From contig NZ_JAPDNR010000001.1 in assembly GCF_025989125.1 (NCBI RefSeq), positions 558,001 through 622,000 on the forward strand: DNA of 64,000 bases, read 5' to 3'. Source of the DNA: Chitinophaga nivalis (GTDB lineage Bacteria > Bacteroidota > Bacteroidia > Chitinophagales > Chitinophagaceae). The translations under genes were made by a program, and so were the position numbers. The notes under the pieces are model-generated. The model did not search any database, was not told where the DNA came from, and worked only from the letters and a program-made list of their open reading frames with translations. Positions 8,221-16,890 of the stretch are shown here, one piece after another (positions within the stretch are counted from its first letter, which is position 1; each line of letters begins with the position of its first letter).

Positions 8221-9045
8221 TTAACCTAAAGCAATCCGCTTGAAGCTGATTACTTTCAGATCAGCATCTACTGATTTCAGGAAGTCGCCTACAGACTTGT
8301 TATTGTCTTTTACGAATGCCTGTTGCAGCAGGGTGCTTTCTTTGAAGAATTTATTCACTTTACCGGCAGCAATTTTCTCAGCCATTTCAGCTGGTTTGCC
8401 TTCTGCTTTCACCTGTTCAACAGCGATTTCTTTTTCGCGGGCAACCAGTTCAGCAGGAACACTGTCCGCATCAACTGCGATCGGGCTCATAGCTGCGATC
8501 TGCATAGCGATGTCTTTACCTACTTCTTCAGAAACAGGTTTAGAGAAAGCTACCAGTACACCCATACGGTAATTACCGTGGATGTAGGAAGTTACGCCAC
8601 CAGCAGTAACGAATTCGAATTTATTCAGGGTGATTTTTTCACCGATTTTCGCTACCTGATCGTTTACTTTATCAGCTACAGTAACGCCATCCAGTTGAGC
8701 AGCATTCAGCTCTTCAACAGTTTGGGTACCGTTAGCCAGTGCCAGATCCACGATAGACTGCGCAAATTTCACGAAGTCTTCGTTTTTAGCAACGAAGTCA
8801 GTTTCACAACCTAACCCAACGATAACGCCGGATTTACCATCTGCAGAAGTTTTAGCGATGATAACACCTTCTTTGGTTTCACGGTCGGAACGCAGTGCAG
8901 CTACTTTCTGACCTTTCTTACGCAGGTAGTCTACTGCTTTTTCGAAATCACCATCACTTTCAACCAGTGCCTTTCTGCAATCCATCATACCAGCACCAGT
9001 TTGCTGACGCAGTTTGTTTACATCAGCTGCTGTAATTGTTGCCAT
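8221..9045 (-). CDS. tsf: Elongation factor Ts
   Basis: A 274-residue guanine-nucleotide exchange factor for EF-Tu. It has the UBA-like N-terminus (VNKLRQQTGAGMMDCRKAL), the conserved C-E-TDFVAKNEDF motif that contacts the EF-Tu nucleotide pocket, and a dimerisation region with the IAAMSPIAV segment. Length is normal for Bacteroidota. It is downstream of rpsB, but with a separate TATATTTG promoter box at 9082-9089 and a long inverted repeat between the two genes, so it can be expressed independently of S2. Codon use is strongly biased. Confidence 0.98.
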   Translation of the reverse strand: MATITAADVNKLRQQTGAGMMDCRKALVESDGDFEKAVDYLRKKGQKVAALRSDRETKEGVIIAKTSADGKSGVIVGLGCETDFVAKNEDFVKFAQSIVDLALANGTQTVEELNAAQLDGVTVADKVNDQVAKIGEKITLNKFEFVTAGGVTSYIHGNYRMGVLVAFSKPVSEEVGKDIAMQIAAMSPIAVDADSVPAELVAREKEIAVEQVKAEGKPAEMAEKIAAGKVNKFFKESTLLQQAFVKDNNKSVGDFLKSVDADLKVISFKRIALG

Positions 9046-9081
9046 GTGCTATAATTAGTTTAATTGTTGTAAAAATTAATG

Positions 9082-9089
9082 CAAATATA
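9082..9089 (-). promoter_or_regulatory. -7 box of tsf
   Basis: Minus-strand TATATTTG followed by C, an exact consensus match, 36 bases upstream of the tsf ATG. No exact -33 TTTG is seen. Confidence 0.65.
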
Positions 9090-9105
9090 GAAGCGATATA
9101 TTAGC

Positions 9106-9170
9106 TAATGGTTAACTATTAAACCAGTGCTTGAAAAATCAATGCTACCCGGCTTAACAGTTAACCATTA
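9106..9170 (-). repeat. Long stem-loop between rpsB and tsf
   Basis: A perfect 12-bp inverted repeat, TAATGGTTAACT (9106-9117) with AGTTAACCATTA (9159-9170), loop 41 bases. It lacks a T tract on the minus strand, so it is not a simple intrinsic terminator; a regulatory or processing role between S2 and EF-Ts is possible. Confidence 0.45.
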
Positions 9171-9181
9171 TACAATTAATA

Positions 9182-10177
9182 TTATCTGCCGCCTCCTGGT
9201 TTTCTAGGAGCACCACCGCCAGCGTTGGAAGGACGACGTTGACCGCCACCTGCATTACCACCGCCACGGTTAGGACCACCGCTACCGCGGTTAGCGCCAC
9301 CCGGACCACCTGGACCTCTGCCGCCGCCACCACGGTTAGCACCGCCTTGGCCGCCGCCCTGGCCTCTTCCGCCCGGAGCACCTGGTTTACGACCTCTTTC
9401 GCGGTCTTCACCACCTTCTACTTCAAATTTGCGTGCTTTGTCATCTGCTTCTTCTTCCTCTTCTACTTCTTCTGATTTCTCAGTAGCTCTTTCAGACAGA
9501 CCTTCTGCGATAGCAGCGCAGATGTAGCTGGTGATGATAGCAATAGATTTGGTAGCGTCATCGTTCGCAGGGATAGCGAAATCTACTTTAGTAGGATCAG
9601 AGTTGGTATCAACCATACCGAAAGTAGTGATGCCGAGACGTTTAGCTTCAGCCAGTGCAATGTGCTCGTGGCTGATATCCACCATGAATAAAGCAGCTGG
9701 AACACGTGCCAGTTGGGCAATACCACCCAGCACTTTCTCCATTTTCTCTTTATCGCGGCTTAAAGTCAGACGTTCTTTCTTAGTGATGTTGTCGAATGTA
9801 CCGTCCTGCAGCATTTTTTCGATGCTCTGCATTTTCTTTACACTCTTACGGATCGTAGAGAAGTTAGTGAGCATACCACCTAACCATCTTTCAGTAACGA
9901 AAGGCATGTTGATGTTACGCGCAGCATCTGCTACGATTTCTTTCGCTTGCTTTTTAGTAGCAACGAACATGATCTTTTTACCGCTTTTAGCGATAGATTT
10001 CAGGGCAGCTGCTGCTTCCTGTAATCCTTCTACGGTTTTATTCAGATCAATGATGTGAATACCTTTCTTTTCTGCGAAAATAAAAGGCAGCATTTTTGGA
10101 TTCCACTTTTTCTTCAGGTGACCGAAGTGAACACCTGCCTCCAGTAACTGCTGCTGCAATGAGGTATTATTTTCCAT
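9182..10177 (-). CDS. rpsB: 30S ribosomal protein S2 with long Gly/Arg-rich tail
   Basis: A 331-residue S2 (most bacterial S2 proteins are about 230-260). Residues 1-232 are a normal S2: EAGVHFGHLKKKWNPKM, IIDLNKTVEGL, FVATKKQAKE, ERWLGGMLTN and the coiled-coil insertion. Then comes an acidic stretch (233-252, many Glu) and from about 255 a Gly/Arg/Pro/Asn-rich tail with repeated ANRG, GGRG and PNRG units, resembling eukaryotic RGG boxes. I start at the ATG at 10177; a TTG 15 bases upstream is less likely. S2 binds late to the 30S neck and recruits S1 and bS21, so a disordered, basic RNA-binding tail would project near the mRNA path. That role is inference. Confidence 0.95.
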   Translation of the reverse strand: MENNTSLQQQLLEAGVHFGHLKKKWNPKMLPFIFAEKKGIHIIDLNKTVEGLQEAAAALKSIAKSGKKIMFVATKKQAKEIVADAARNINMPFVTERWLGGMLTNFSTIRKSVKKMQSIEKMLQDGTFDNITKKERLTLSRDKEKMEKVLGGIAQLARVPAALFMVDISHEHIALAEAKRLGITTFGMVDTNSDPTKVDFAIPANDDATKSIAIITSYICAAIAEGLSERATEKSEEVEEEEEADDKARKFEVEGGEDRERGRKPGAPGGRGQGGGQGGANRGGGGRGPGGPGGANRGSGGPNRGGGNAGGGQRRPSNAGGGAPRKPGGGR

Positions 10178-10283
10178 GTTTATATTGCTCAATTAAAAGG
10201 ATCAAATAATGTTTAGCTATTAGCTTGTTGGTGACCAGCTGTTCGCAAATAATGCATAAAGCCATCGACCAACTGCACAAATA

Positions 10284-10673
10284 TTAGCGTTTAGAGAACT
10301 GGAAGCTTCTTCTTGCTTTCGCTTTACCTGGTTTCTTACGTTCAACGCCTCTTGGATCACGTTTCAGCAGACCAGCTGCTTTCAGTGCAGGACGGAATTC
10401 AATGTTCACTTCACACAGTGCACGGGCAATACCCAGCTTAATCGCTTCTGCCTGACCTTTGATACCTCCACCTTGTGCATTGATTTTCACATCAAACTTA
10501 TCAGTTGCATCGATAGTTTTGAAAGGCAGCTCCACCTGATTTTGCAGGTAGATCAAAGAAAAGTAGTTTTTATAATCTTTGTCGTTTACAGTAATGTTAC
10601 CGGTACCTTTGTTGATATAAACACGGGCAACAGCTTCCTTACGACGACCTATTGTATTTTTTTGCTTTTCCAT
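10284..10673 (-). CDS. rpsI: 30S ribosomal protein S9
   Basis: A 129-residue uS9. It starts MEKQKNTIGRRKEAVARVYI, has the GGGIKGQAEAIKLGIARAL core and ends with the basic ARRSFQFSKR tail whose final SKR reaches the P-site tRNA anticodon loop. It follows rplM by 14 bp on the same strand in the conserved L13-S9 order, so the two form an operon read from the rplM promoter. About 100 bp then separate it from rpsB. Confidence 0.98.
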   Translation of the reverse strand: MEKQKNTIGRRKEAVARVYINKGTGNITVNDKDYKNYFSLIYLQNQVELPFKTIDATDKFDVKINAQGGGIKGQAEAIKLGIARALCEVNIEFRPALKAAGLLKRDPRGVERKKPGKAKARRSFQFSKR

Positions 10674-10687
10674 GTATCAGAGAAAAA

Positions 10688-11131
10688 TTAGAAAGTTAAT
10701 GGTTGTGGTTTCTGTGCAGCATGAGGATGTTCAGCACCTGCGTATACAAATAATTTTTTGTACATCGCGCGACCCAGGCGGTTCTTAGGCAGCATGCCTT
10801 TGATAGCCTTTTCGATCAATACTTCCGGACGACGACGGATCAGATCCTTAGCCAATTCGATTCTCTGACCACCAGGAAAACCAGTGTAGTGCATGTATTC
10901 TTTCTCCTGCATTTTGTTACCGGACAAAGAGATTTTTTCTGCATTGATTACGATGATATAATCACCACAATCAGTATGAGGCGTATAGTAAGGTTTGTTT
11001 TTACCTCTTAAAATAGCTGCCATCTTAGCACATACTCTTCCAAGAGTCAGGTTAGTAGCATCTACTATATGCCAGTCACGCTTTACGTAAGCGTCGTTAG
11101 CCGATTTAGTTTTAAAACTTAATGTGTTCAT
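10688..11131 (-). CDS. rplM: 50S ribosomal protein L13
   Basis: A 147-residue uL13, an early-assembling 23S rRNA-binding protein. Visible motifs are RDWHIVDATNLTLGRVCAKM, the KPYYTPHTDCGDYIIVINAEK segment, Y-x-H-T-G-F-P-G-G, and RRPEVLIEKAIKGMLPKNRLGR. It is the first gene of the rplM-rpsI operon, with an exact -7 promoter box at 11186-11193. Confidence 0.98.
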   Translation of the reverse strand: MNTLSFKTKSANDAYVKRDWHIVDATNLTLGRVCAKMAAILRGKNKPYYTPHTDCGDYIIVINAEKISLSGNKMQEKEYMHYTGFPGGQRIELAKDLIRRRPEVLIEKAIKGMLPKNRLGRAMYKKLFVYAGAEHPHAAQKPQPLTF

Positions 11132-11185
11132 TGTTGTATACGATAAGATTACGTCTTGTAAACAATTCCTCGATTATGAGGAGTG

Positions 11186-11193
11186 CAAAGGTA
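11186..11193 (-). promoter_or_regulatory. -7 box of the rplM-rpsI operon
   Basis: Minus-strand TACCTTTG followed by C, an exact TAnnTTTG match, 54 bases upstream of the rplM ATG. Confidence 0.65.
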
Positions 11194-11355
11194 CATTCCT
11201 CTCTTTTAATAACCATACATTTTAACCACTTTTTTACAACACTCATTTGCAACTATTTGATTTTCAATAAAAAATTTGCATAAAAGTTATTAACACCAGA
11301 TAAACATACGCCTGGGCCAGCTTATTTTATCGCCCTTAAGCAGCCTGTTCCAGAC

Positions 11356-11393
11356 AAAAAAAGCGGGCTGTCACCTCCCGGTAACAGCCCGCT
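11356..11393 (-). terminator. Terminator of the first SusC/SusD operon
   Basis: AGCGGGCTGT (11362-11371) pairs with ACAGCCCGCT (11384-11393); on the minus strand it is followed by seven T residues. It lies 22 bp after the SusD stop. Confidence 0.9.
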
Positions 11394-11415
11394 CCTATAA
11401 AGCACTTATCTATTA

Positions 11416-12819
11416 TTATTTACCATAACCCGGATTCTGCTCCAGGTTCTTGTTCACGCTGGTTTCGCGCTGCGGAATCGGGAATACCAATACATTGGCA
11501 TTAAAGACCACCCCGCCATAAGTAGGACTACCTACCCGCTTCAGGTCATGTATAGCCAGCCCTTCTCCGAAGAACTCAAACACGCGTTCTTTTAAGATAT
11601 CATTTACGGTAGGTGCCGGTATCGCAGCAGCGCCGGTACGGCCTCTTACTTCTGCCAGATCATCCGCCGGACTTCCCCCTACTGCAGAACCCAACCGCAG
11701 GTTACATTCTGCACGGGTGAGGAACAGTTCGGACAAGCGGATCAGCGGAATATTCTGACCATAGGCAGTATACTTACCGCAGGCCAGGTTGCCTGGTTTA
11801 GCGCCTGCTCCTACATAAATCAGCTCATTGCCCCTGGTGTCGTTCGGGTCAAAGGTGGCTTTAAAGGCAGGTGAAACGTTAAAGTCCGCACGACCTAAAC
11901 CACCAGCCAGGTTGGCATAAAAAGTAGCCAGACCATCATTGGCATTACCGGCGTTGTTCTGGTCATTCTGCTGGAGCTCCCAGATACTTTCACTGGTATT
12001 AGGCGTACGGAACACCGATACTACGCTGGGGTTCAGACTGAATCCACCATCGTTGATCACTTCATTGGCCCGGGCCAGTGCATTGGCATAATCGCCCTGC
12101 TGCAGGTATACCCTGGACAATAATGCAATAGCTGTGTACTTGGTAGCACGGTTCTGATTTTCCGCCAGCATTAAGCTGCCGGCCTCTTTCAGATCCTGTA
12201 TAATAGACGCATATACTTCCTTCACAGTCTTTCTCGCCGGTTGCTGCCGGGCGATTTCATCATTGGAAGAGGCTTTTGTAATAAGTGGTATGCCCAGCTG
12301 TCCGTTAGCACCGCCAACACCGCCAGTCCACTGCTGCCCGAATAAACGCACCAGTTCAAAGTTCATGGTTGCCCGCAGGAAAAGTGCTTCTCCCCGGAAT
12401 GCTTTTTTCTGGGTATCATCGGTTACCACATCCAGTGACTCCAACACAGTATTGGCAATGTTGATAGCACGGTAAGCCTGTATCCAGGTACGGCTGATAT
12501 CACTGTTGGTAATAGAGATGTTTTTATTCGCTACTTCCCGTGGTGTATCAAAAGTACCGATCCAGCCCAGGTATTTTGCACTGGAGGCTTTATCGGTAGC
12601 ATATAATTCCGGGAACATGACGAGGGTAGCACCATACAGACCAGGTCCGCCCAGCACCGCATAGGCGCCTACCAGCAGCTGATCAACATCTGACGCTGTT
12701 TTAATAGCGGAAGAGGCTTCAATATTTTGTCTGGGTTCGATATCCAGTTTGTTGTTACACGCACTCCCCGTCACCAGCAGGGCCATCATTGTAGCACTAA
12801 AATATGTTTTGATTTTCAT
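11416..12819 (-). CDS. SusD/RagB family outer-membrane nutrient-binding lipoprotein
   Basis: A 467-residue surface lipoprotein. The signal ends at Cys21 (VTGSAC). It has the SusD helical-repeat pattern with the RAINIANTVLESLD helix, RGEALFLRATMNFELVRLFG, the long TPR-like segments, and the family-typical C-terminus (FPIPQRE...NKNLEQNPGY). It would sit as a lid on the TonB-dependent SusC channel encoded 24 bp upstream and capture the ligand. No glycoside hydrolase, peptidase or regulator lies beside the pair, so the substrate cannot be deduced: it could be a glycan or peptides. Confidence 0.93.
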   Translation of the reverse strand: MKIKTYFSATMMALLVTGSACNNKLDIEPRQNIEASSAIKTASDVDQLLVGAYAVLGGPGLYGATLVMFPELYATDKASSAKYLGWIGTFDTPREVANKNISITNSDISRTWIQAYRAINIANTVLESLDVVTDDTQKKAFRGEALFLRATMNFELVRLFGQQWTGGVGGANGQLGIPLITKASSNDEIARQQPARKTVKEVYASIIQDLKEAGSLMLAENQNRATKYTAIALLSRVYLQQGDYANALARANEVINDGGFSLNPSVVSVFRTPNTSESIWELQQNDQNNAGNANDGLATFYANLAGGLGRADFNVSPAFKATFDPNDTRGNELIYVGAGAKPGNLACGKYTAYGQNIPLIRLSELFLTRAECNLRLGSAVGGSPADDLAEVRGRTGAAAIPAPTVNDILKERVFEFFGEGLAIHDLKRVGSPTYGGVVFNANVLVFPIPQRETSVNKNLEQNPGYGK

Positions 12820-12843
12820 GACGATTGCTTTTTGAAGAGAAGA

Positions 12844-15828
12844 TTAGAATCCAACGTTAATACCGAAAGTGAGGGTTTTAGCCTGTGGAGGCGTATAGAA
12901 ATCATGTCCCAGCTGAATCGCTCCCAGATAAGAGGTATTTACTTCCGGATCGTATCCTGTATAATTGGTAATCGTAAACAGGTTATTGGCTGCTGCATAA
13001 ACACGGGCGCTTTGCAGCTTGATGGAAGACAGCCATTTTTTAGGCACATTGTAACCGAATGTAATAGACTTCACCCGGAAGAAAGAACCTTTTTCAACCC
13101 AACGGGAAGATTTTTTGAGACCATTGTCTACTCCTAATCTAGCCTGTGGCACGTTGGTGATATCACCGGGCTTCTGCCAGCGGTTCATCTGATCTACTGT
13201 CTGATTATCGAAGTAGTTGGCATTGTTAGCCTGGAAGGTACCGGCCTGGTTGTAGATATCATTACCGGATACAAACTGCGTTTGTACATCCAGGTAGAAA
13301 TTTTTGTAGGAGAAGTTGTTACCGAAACCACCATAGAATTTAGGATTCGGATCACCAATCTTCATGTCTGCAGCAGCATTCCAGTCATTGGTAGTAGTAC
13401 CATCTGCTTTAAAGTATAAAGCATCTCCGTTGTTCGGATCAACGCCAGCATACTTTCTGCCATAAAAATAACCAAATGGCTCACCGGCTATTACACGACC
13501 AAGTGTACGGGAGGCTGGTTCCAGGCTGGTATTGTCCATATCCAGCACTTTGTTCCTATTGATGGTAAAAGTAAAATTGGTACTCCATTTAAACTCACCG
13601 GTCAGGTTTTTGGAGTTCAGGCCAATTTCAATCCCCTTATTCTCCATAGAACCCAGGTTCTGACGAATGGCCGTATATCCGCCTGTTGCAGGAATATTTA
13701 CATCCAGCAACATATCTACTGTTTTACGACGATACACATCCACACTACCAGACAAGCGATCATTGAAGAATCCGAAATCTACCCCGAGGTTCACCTCACG
13801 CATCTTTTCCCAGGACAGATTATCCGGCGCCAGACGGGAAGGCACTAAACCAATTTTGTCTGCATAGTTCAAGGTACCGTACAATTTACGGGAGTCAAAA
13901 TTGCCGATGTTATCATTACCGGTAAGACCGTAACCCGCTCTTACTTTCAGGAAACTGATCACTTTGGAATTTCTCAGGAAAGCTTCTTCACTGGCTACCC
14001 AGCCCAACTGGGCGCCGGGAAATATACCATACCGTTTAGCGTGGTTATAGTAACCGAATTTGGAGGAAGCATTTACGTTGAGGTTCGCCTGCAGTAAATA
14101 GCGGTTCAGGAATTTATAGTTTACACGGGAAATGTAGGACACGTGTGAATAACTGGATTCAAAAGAACTACCGCCCACAATTTTAGCGGCGTTCTGTATT
14201 TTTCTGAATTGATCGTTCGGAAAGTTCTCTCCCGTTACATTGTTATTCCGCTCAATATTATCATCATACATGATACCCAGCAATACGCCCAGGTCATGTT
14301 TTTCATTCCAGTTTTTAGTATAGTTCAGGGTATTGGTAAATACCTGGCTTACACTTTTTGCGGAGGAATTAAAAGCAGTTCCATTTTTACCACCACCGTT
14401 CTGTGTTCTTTTACCAGCATATTGCTCTTCTTCCAGATTCAGGTAGTTGAAACCATAATCTGTTTTAAAGGTCAGGTTAGGCAAGATGTCGAAGCTCAGG
14501 TACACATTACCTACGCCCATAAACTGGCTCATGGTATTGGCGCCATCAGTCAGGTTAATCAGGTTATTATAATACAGGGTAGCACTGTTGTAGCGGCCCA
14601 GATTATCATATAAAGGATGCAGCGGTGGCATGGCATTCAGCTGAACCGGGTTATCGAATGCGTTATCGCTTGGCAGCCTGTTACCTGATAATTTGATCAC
14701 ATTCAGGTTGGTTCCGATAACCGCTCTGGAGCTGATATTGTGCTCCACATTCAAACGGCCACCTACCCTGTCCTGGTCATTTCCTACGATAATACCTTTC
14801 TGTTTGTTGATAACACCACTGAAATAATACCGGGTTTTAGCATCGCCACCATTTACAGACAGGGTTACTTCTTTAAAGTTGCCCCGTTGGAAAGCCGCGT
14901 CGTTCCAGTCAGTATCATAATTTTTATTCCAGTCATCGGTAGCCGTATTGCCGGCAAATTCTTCCGCAATATCAGCTCCGCTGTTTTTAGCCGCTTCTGT
15001 GAACAGTTCACGGTATTGGGCTGCATTCAGGAATTTACGCAGGTGCGTAGGTTTGCTGGTACCACCAGATACGTTCAGGGTTACGGCTGTTTTACCGGCT
15101 TTACCCTTTTTGGTGGTGATGAGGATAACCCCGTTGGCGCCTCTCGCACCGTAGATCGCTGCAGAAGAGGCGTCTTTCAATACGTTGATGGATTCTATTT
15201 CGTTAGGGTCTATCGTAGAGAGCGGGTTGATAGGCTCTGAATCGGCAGTACCCAGATCCGCAATAATGATAGGTACCCCATCTACTACATAGAGTGGGCG
15301 CTGGCTGGTATTTACAGAAGAAGTACCACGGATTTTAACATCCGCAGCTTGTCCCAGTTTACCACTACCAGCAGTGATATATACCCCGGTTACCCTTCCC
15401 TGCAAAGCAGTTTCCATGGTGGGTAACGGCTGGTTTTCAAATTCTTTGGCGGATACCTTGGCTACGGCACCGGTGACATCTTTTTTCACCTGTGTACCGA
15501 AACCCAGTACCACTACCTCAGATAATTCTTTTTTATCTGAAGCCAGTTTTACGTTAAACTCAGACTGACCGTTCAGGATCACTTCCTGATCGGCATATCC
15601 GATAAAAGAAAAAATGATTGATTTGGCCTGTCCGGGCAAGCTCAGTTTAAAATTTCCGTCGGTCAGTGTTACAGTTCCGGTATTAAAACCTTTGGCTTTT
15701 ACGGTTACTCCCGGTAAAGGGGATCCGTCTTTCGCATCGGTCACCTTACCGGTAATTTGTTTTGATTGGGCAAAAGAAAACATGCATAATAGCAGCAGCA
15801 TGGTTGTCAACGAATAGAATCGCAACAT
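12844..15828 (-). CDS. SusC/RagA family TonB-dependent outer-membrane transporter
   Basis: A 994-residue protein with a Sec signal peptide (about 1-20), a carboxypeptidase-regulatory-like (CarboxypepD_reg) domain at about 23-105, a TonB-box-like ELSEVVVLGFG segment, a plug domain containing LYVVDGVP and a NVLKDASSAAIYGARGANGV motif, then a 22-strand barrel ending in a C-terminal Phe. It has no STN domain, so it is probably not coupled to a FecR/ECF sigma pair, unlike the SusC at 30.7-34 kb. First gene of a two-gene operon with susD. Import is energised by TonB/ExbBD encoded elsewhere. Confidence 0.95.
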   Translation of the reverse strand: MLRFYSLTTMLLLLCMFSFAQSKQITGKVTDAKDGSPLPGVTVKAKGFNTGTVTLTDGNFKLSLPGQAKSIIFSFIGYADQEVILNGQSEFNVKLASDKKELSEVVVLGFGTQVKKDVTGAVAKVSAKEFENQPLPTMETALQGRVTGVYITAGSGKLGQAADVKIRGTSSVNTSQRPLYVVDGVPIIIADLGTADSEPINPLSTIDPNEIESINVLKDASSAAIYGARGANGVILITTKKGKAGKTAVTLNVSGGTSKPTHLRKFLNAAQYRELFTEAAKNSGADIAEEFAGNTATDDWNKNYDTDWNDAAFQRGNFKEVTLSVNGGDAKTRYYFSGVINKQKGIIVGNDQDRVGGRLNVEHNISSRAVIGTNLNVIKLSGNRLPSDNAFDNPVQLNAMPPLHPLYDNLGRYNSATLYYNNLINLTDGANTMSQFMGVGNVYLSFDILPNLTFKTDYGFNYLNLEEEQYAGKRTQNGGGKNGTAFNSSAKSVSQVFTNTLNYTKNWNEKHDLGVLLGIMYDDNIERNNNVTGENFPNDQFRKIQNAAKIVGGSSFESSYSHVSYISRVNYKFLNRYLLQANLNVNASSKFGYYNHAKRYGIFPGAQLGWVASEEAFLRNSKVISFLKVRAGYGLTGNDNIGNFDSRKLYGTLNYADKIGLVPSRLAPDNLSWEKMREVNLGVDFGFFNDRLSGSVDVYRRKTVDMLLDVNIPATGGYTAIRQNLGSMENKGIEIGLNSKNLTGEFKWSTNFTFTINRNKVLDMDNTSLEPASRTLGRVIAGEPFGYFYGRKYAGVDPNNGDALYFKADGTTTNDWNAAADMKIGDPNPKFYGGFGNNFSYKNFYLDVQTQFVSGNDIYNQAGTFQANNANYFDNQTVDQMNRWQKPGDITNVPQARLGVDNGLKKSSRWVEKGSFFRVKSITFGYNVPKKWLSSIKLQSARVYAAANNLFTITNYTGYDPEVNTSYLGAIQLGHDFYTPPQAKTLTFGINVGF

Positions 15829-16140
15829 GGCTATGGGATTTTAGATTTTGATAAGTGAACTTAAGTGAACATGATATTATCAAAGAGCGGCTCAGTAGAC
15901 TGGGACCGGAGATTTTAGTTGAAACCAGTTTTATCAGAAATGTACTACACGAGTTTAATTTGGCTGATTTTCTACTTAAAAGTTGGTTGAACTTTTCATT
16001 CCGACTGAGAATCGCTTAATATGTAAACATTTGCAAAAACATGTTAAATATATAATAATATTTTTTTAAACCCCTAAAAAAATGTTAAAATTTCACTGCG
16101 CTATTTTGTTAAAAATTAATAATCAATCGCTTATAAAATG
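15829..16140. other. AT-rich upstream region of the first SusC gene
   Basis: About 310 bp with no credible gene. It holds a small inverted repeat (AAAAGTT/AACTTTT, 15978-15996) and very AT-rich sequence around 16040-16080. I found no exact TAnnTTTG in the SusC direction; the promoter may use another sigma factor or a weak box. Confidence 0.4.
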
Positions 16141-16176
16141 AAAAAAGGATCACCTGGATAATCCCAAGTGATCCTT
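16141..16176 (-). terminator. Terminator of the zinc metallopeptidase gene
   Basis: AAGGATCACCTGG (16145-16157) pairs with CCAAGTGATCCTT (16164-16176) with one G-T pair; the minus strand continues with six T residues. Confidence 0.85.
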
Positions 16177-16197
16177 GACATATATTATATTAATATT

Positions 16198-16890
16198 TTA
16201 ATTATTGCGATTCCGGGCGCCCATATATATGAGGATATACTGAAACAGGGTAGCCAGTGAGGCTACTGCTGCCACTACATATGTCATAGCAGCCCACCAT
16301 AAAGCATTTTTGGCCTTATCATGTTCCTGTGGCCGCATAACCCGGGCATTATCCAACCAGGCCAACGCCCTGCGGGAGGCGTCGAACTCTACCGGCAGGG
16401 TAATAACGGCAAACAAGGTAGTTACCGCAAACAGGATGATACCACCCAGCAACAGCTGCGGGAATACGTTAATCAGGAGAATTCCTCCCAGCAGTACCCA
16501 TTGTACCAGGTTAGCACTCACCTGTACGGCCGGCACCAACCGGGATCTTAATCCCAGCCAGGGATAGGCTACCTTATGCTGTACCGCATGCCCGCATTCG
16601 TGGGCAGCTACCGCGGCAGCAGCTACATTGGCGCCATTATATACATCGGGACTCAGGTTGACGGTTTTATTGGCCGGATTATAGTGGTCAGACAGAAATC
16701 CGTCGGCCATCAGTACCTGCACATCCCGGATCTGGTTATCCAGCAGCATTTTTTCTGCAATCTGCTTACCAGTCAGTCCGGATGAGGTGGGTATTTCGCT
16801 ATAAGCCCGAAACTTACTTTTTAAAATATAGCTTACCAGCATGCTGATCCCCACAAAAAACAGCGACAAAAACATAATTCCAGGAGTCAT
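16198..16890 (-). CDS. YugP-type membrane zinc metallopeptidase
   Basis: A 230-residue protein of the neutral zinc metallopeptidase family typified by Bacillus YugP. It has an N-terminal membrane segment (MTPGIMFLSLFFVGISMLV), the HExxH zinc motif in AAHECGHAVQH, and at least two further hydrophobic segments (about 135-165 and 205-225). The upstream SGLTGKQIAEKML...VQVLMADGFLSDHY part is typical of the family. Physiological substrates are not established. It is monocistronic with its own terminator. Confident in the family, not in a role. Confidence 0.88.
   Translation of the reverse strand: MTPGIMFLSLFFVGISMLVSYILKSKFRAYSEIPTSSGLTGKQIAEKMLLDNQIRDVQVLMADGFLSDHYNPANKTVNLSPDVYNGANVAAAAVAAHECGHAVQHKVAYPWLGLRSRLVPAVQVSANLVQWVLLGGILLINVFPQLLLGGIILFAVTTLFAVITLPVEFDASRRALAWLDNARVMRPQEHDKAKNALWWAAMTYVVAAVASLATLFQYILIYMGARNRNN

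Noticed and set aside
9154..9414. An antisense frame and repeat-rich sequence over the 3' part of rpsB
   Set aside because: The repeats come from the Gly/Arg codons of the S2 tail; the product of the other frame is Val/Ala-rich with no motif.
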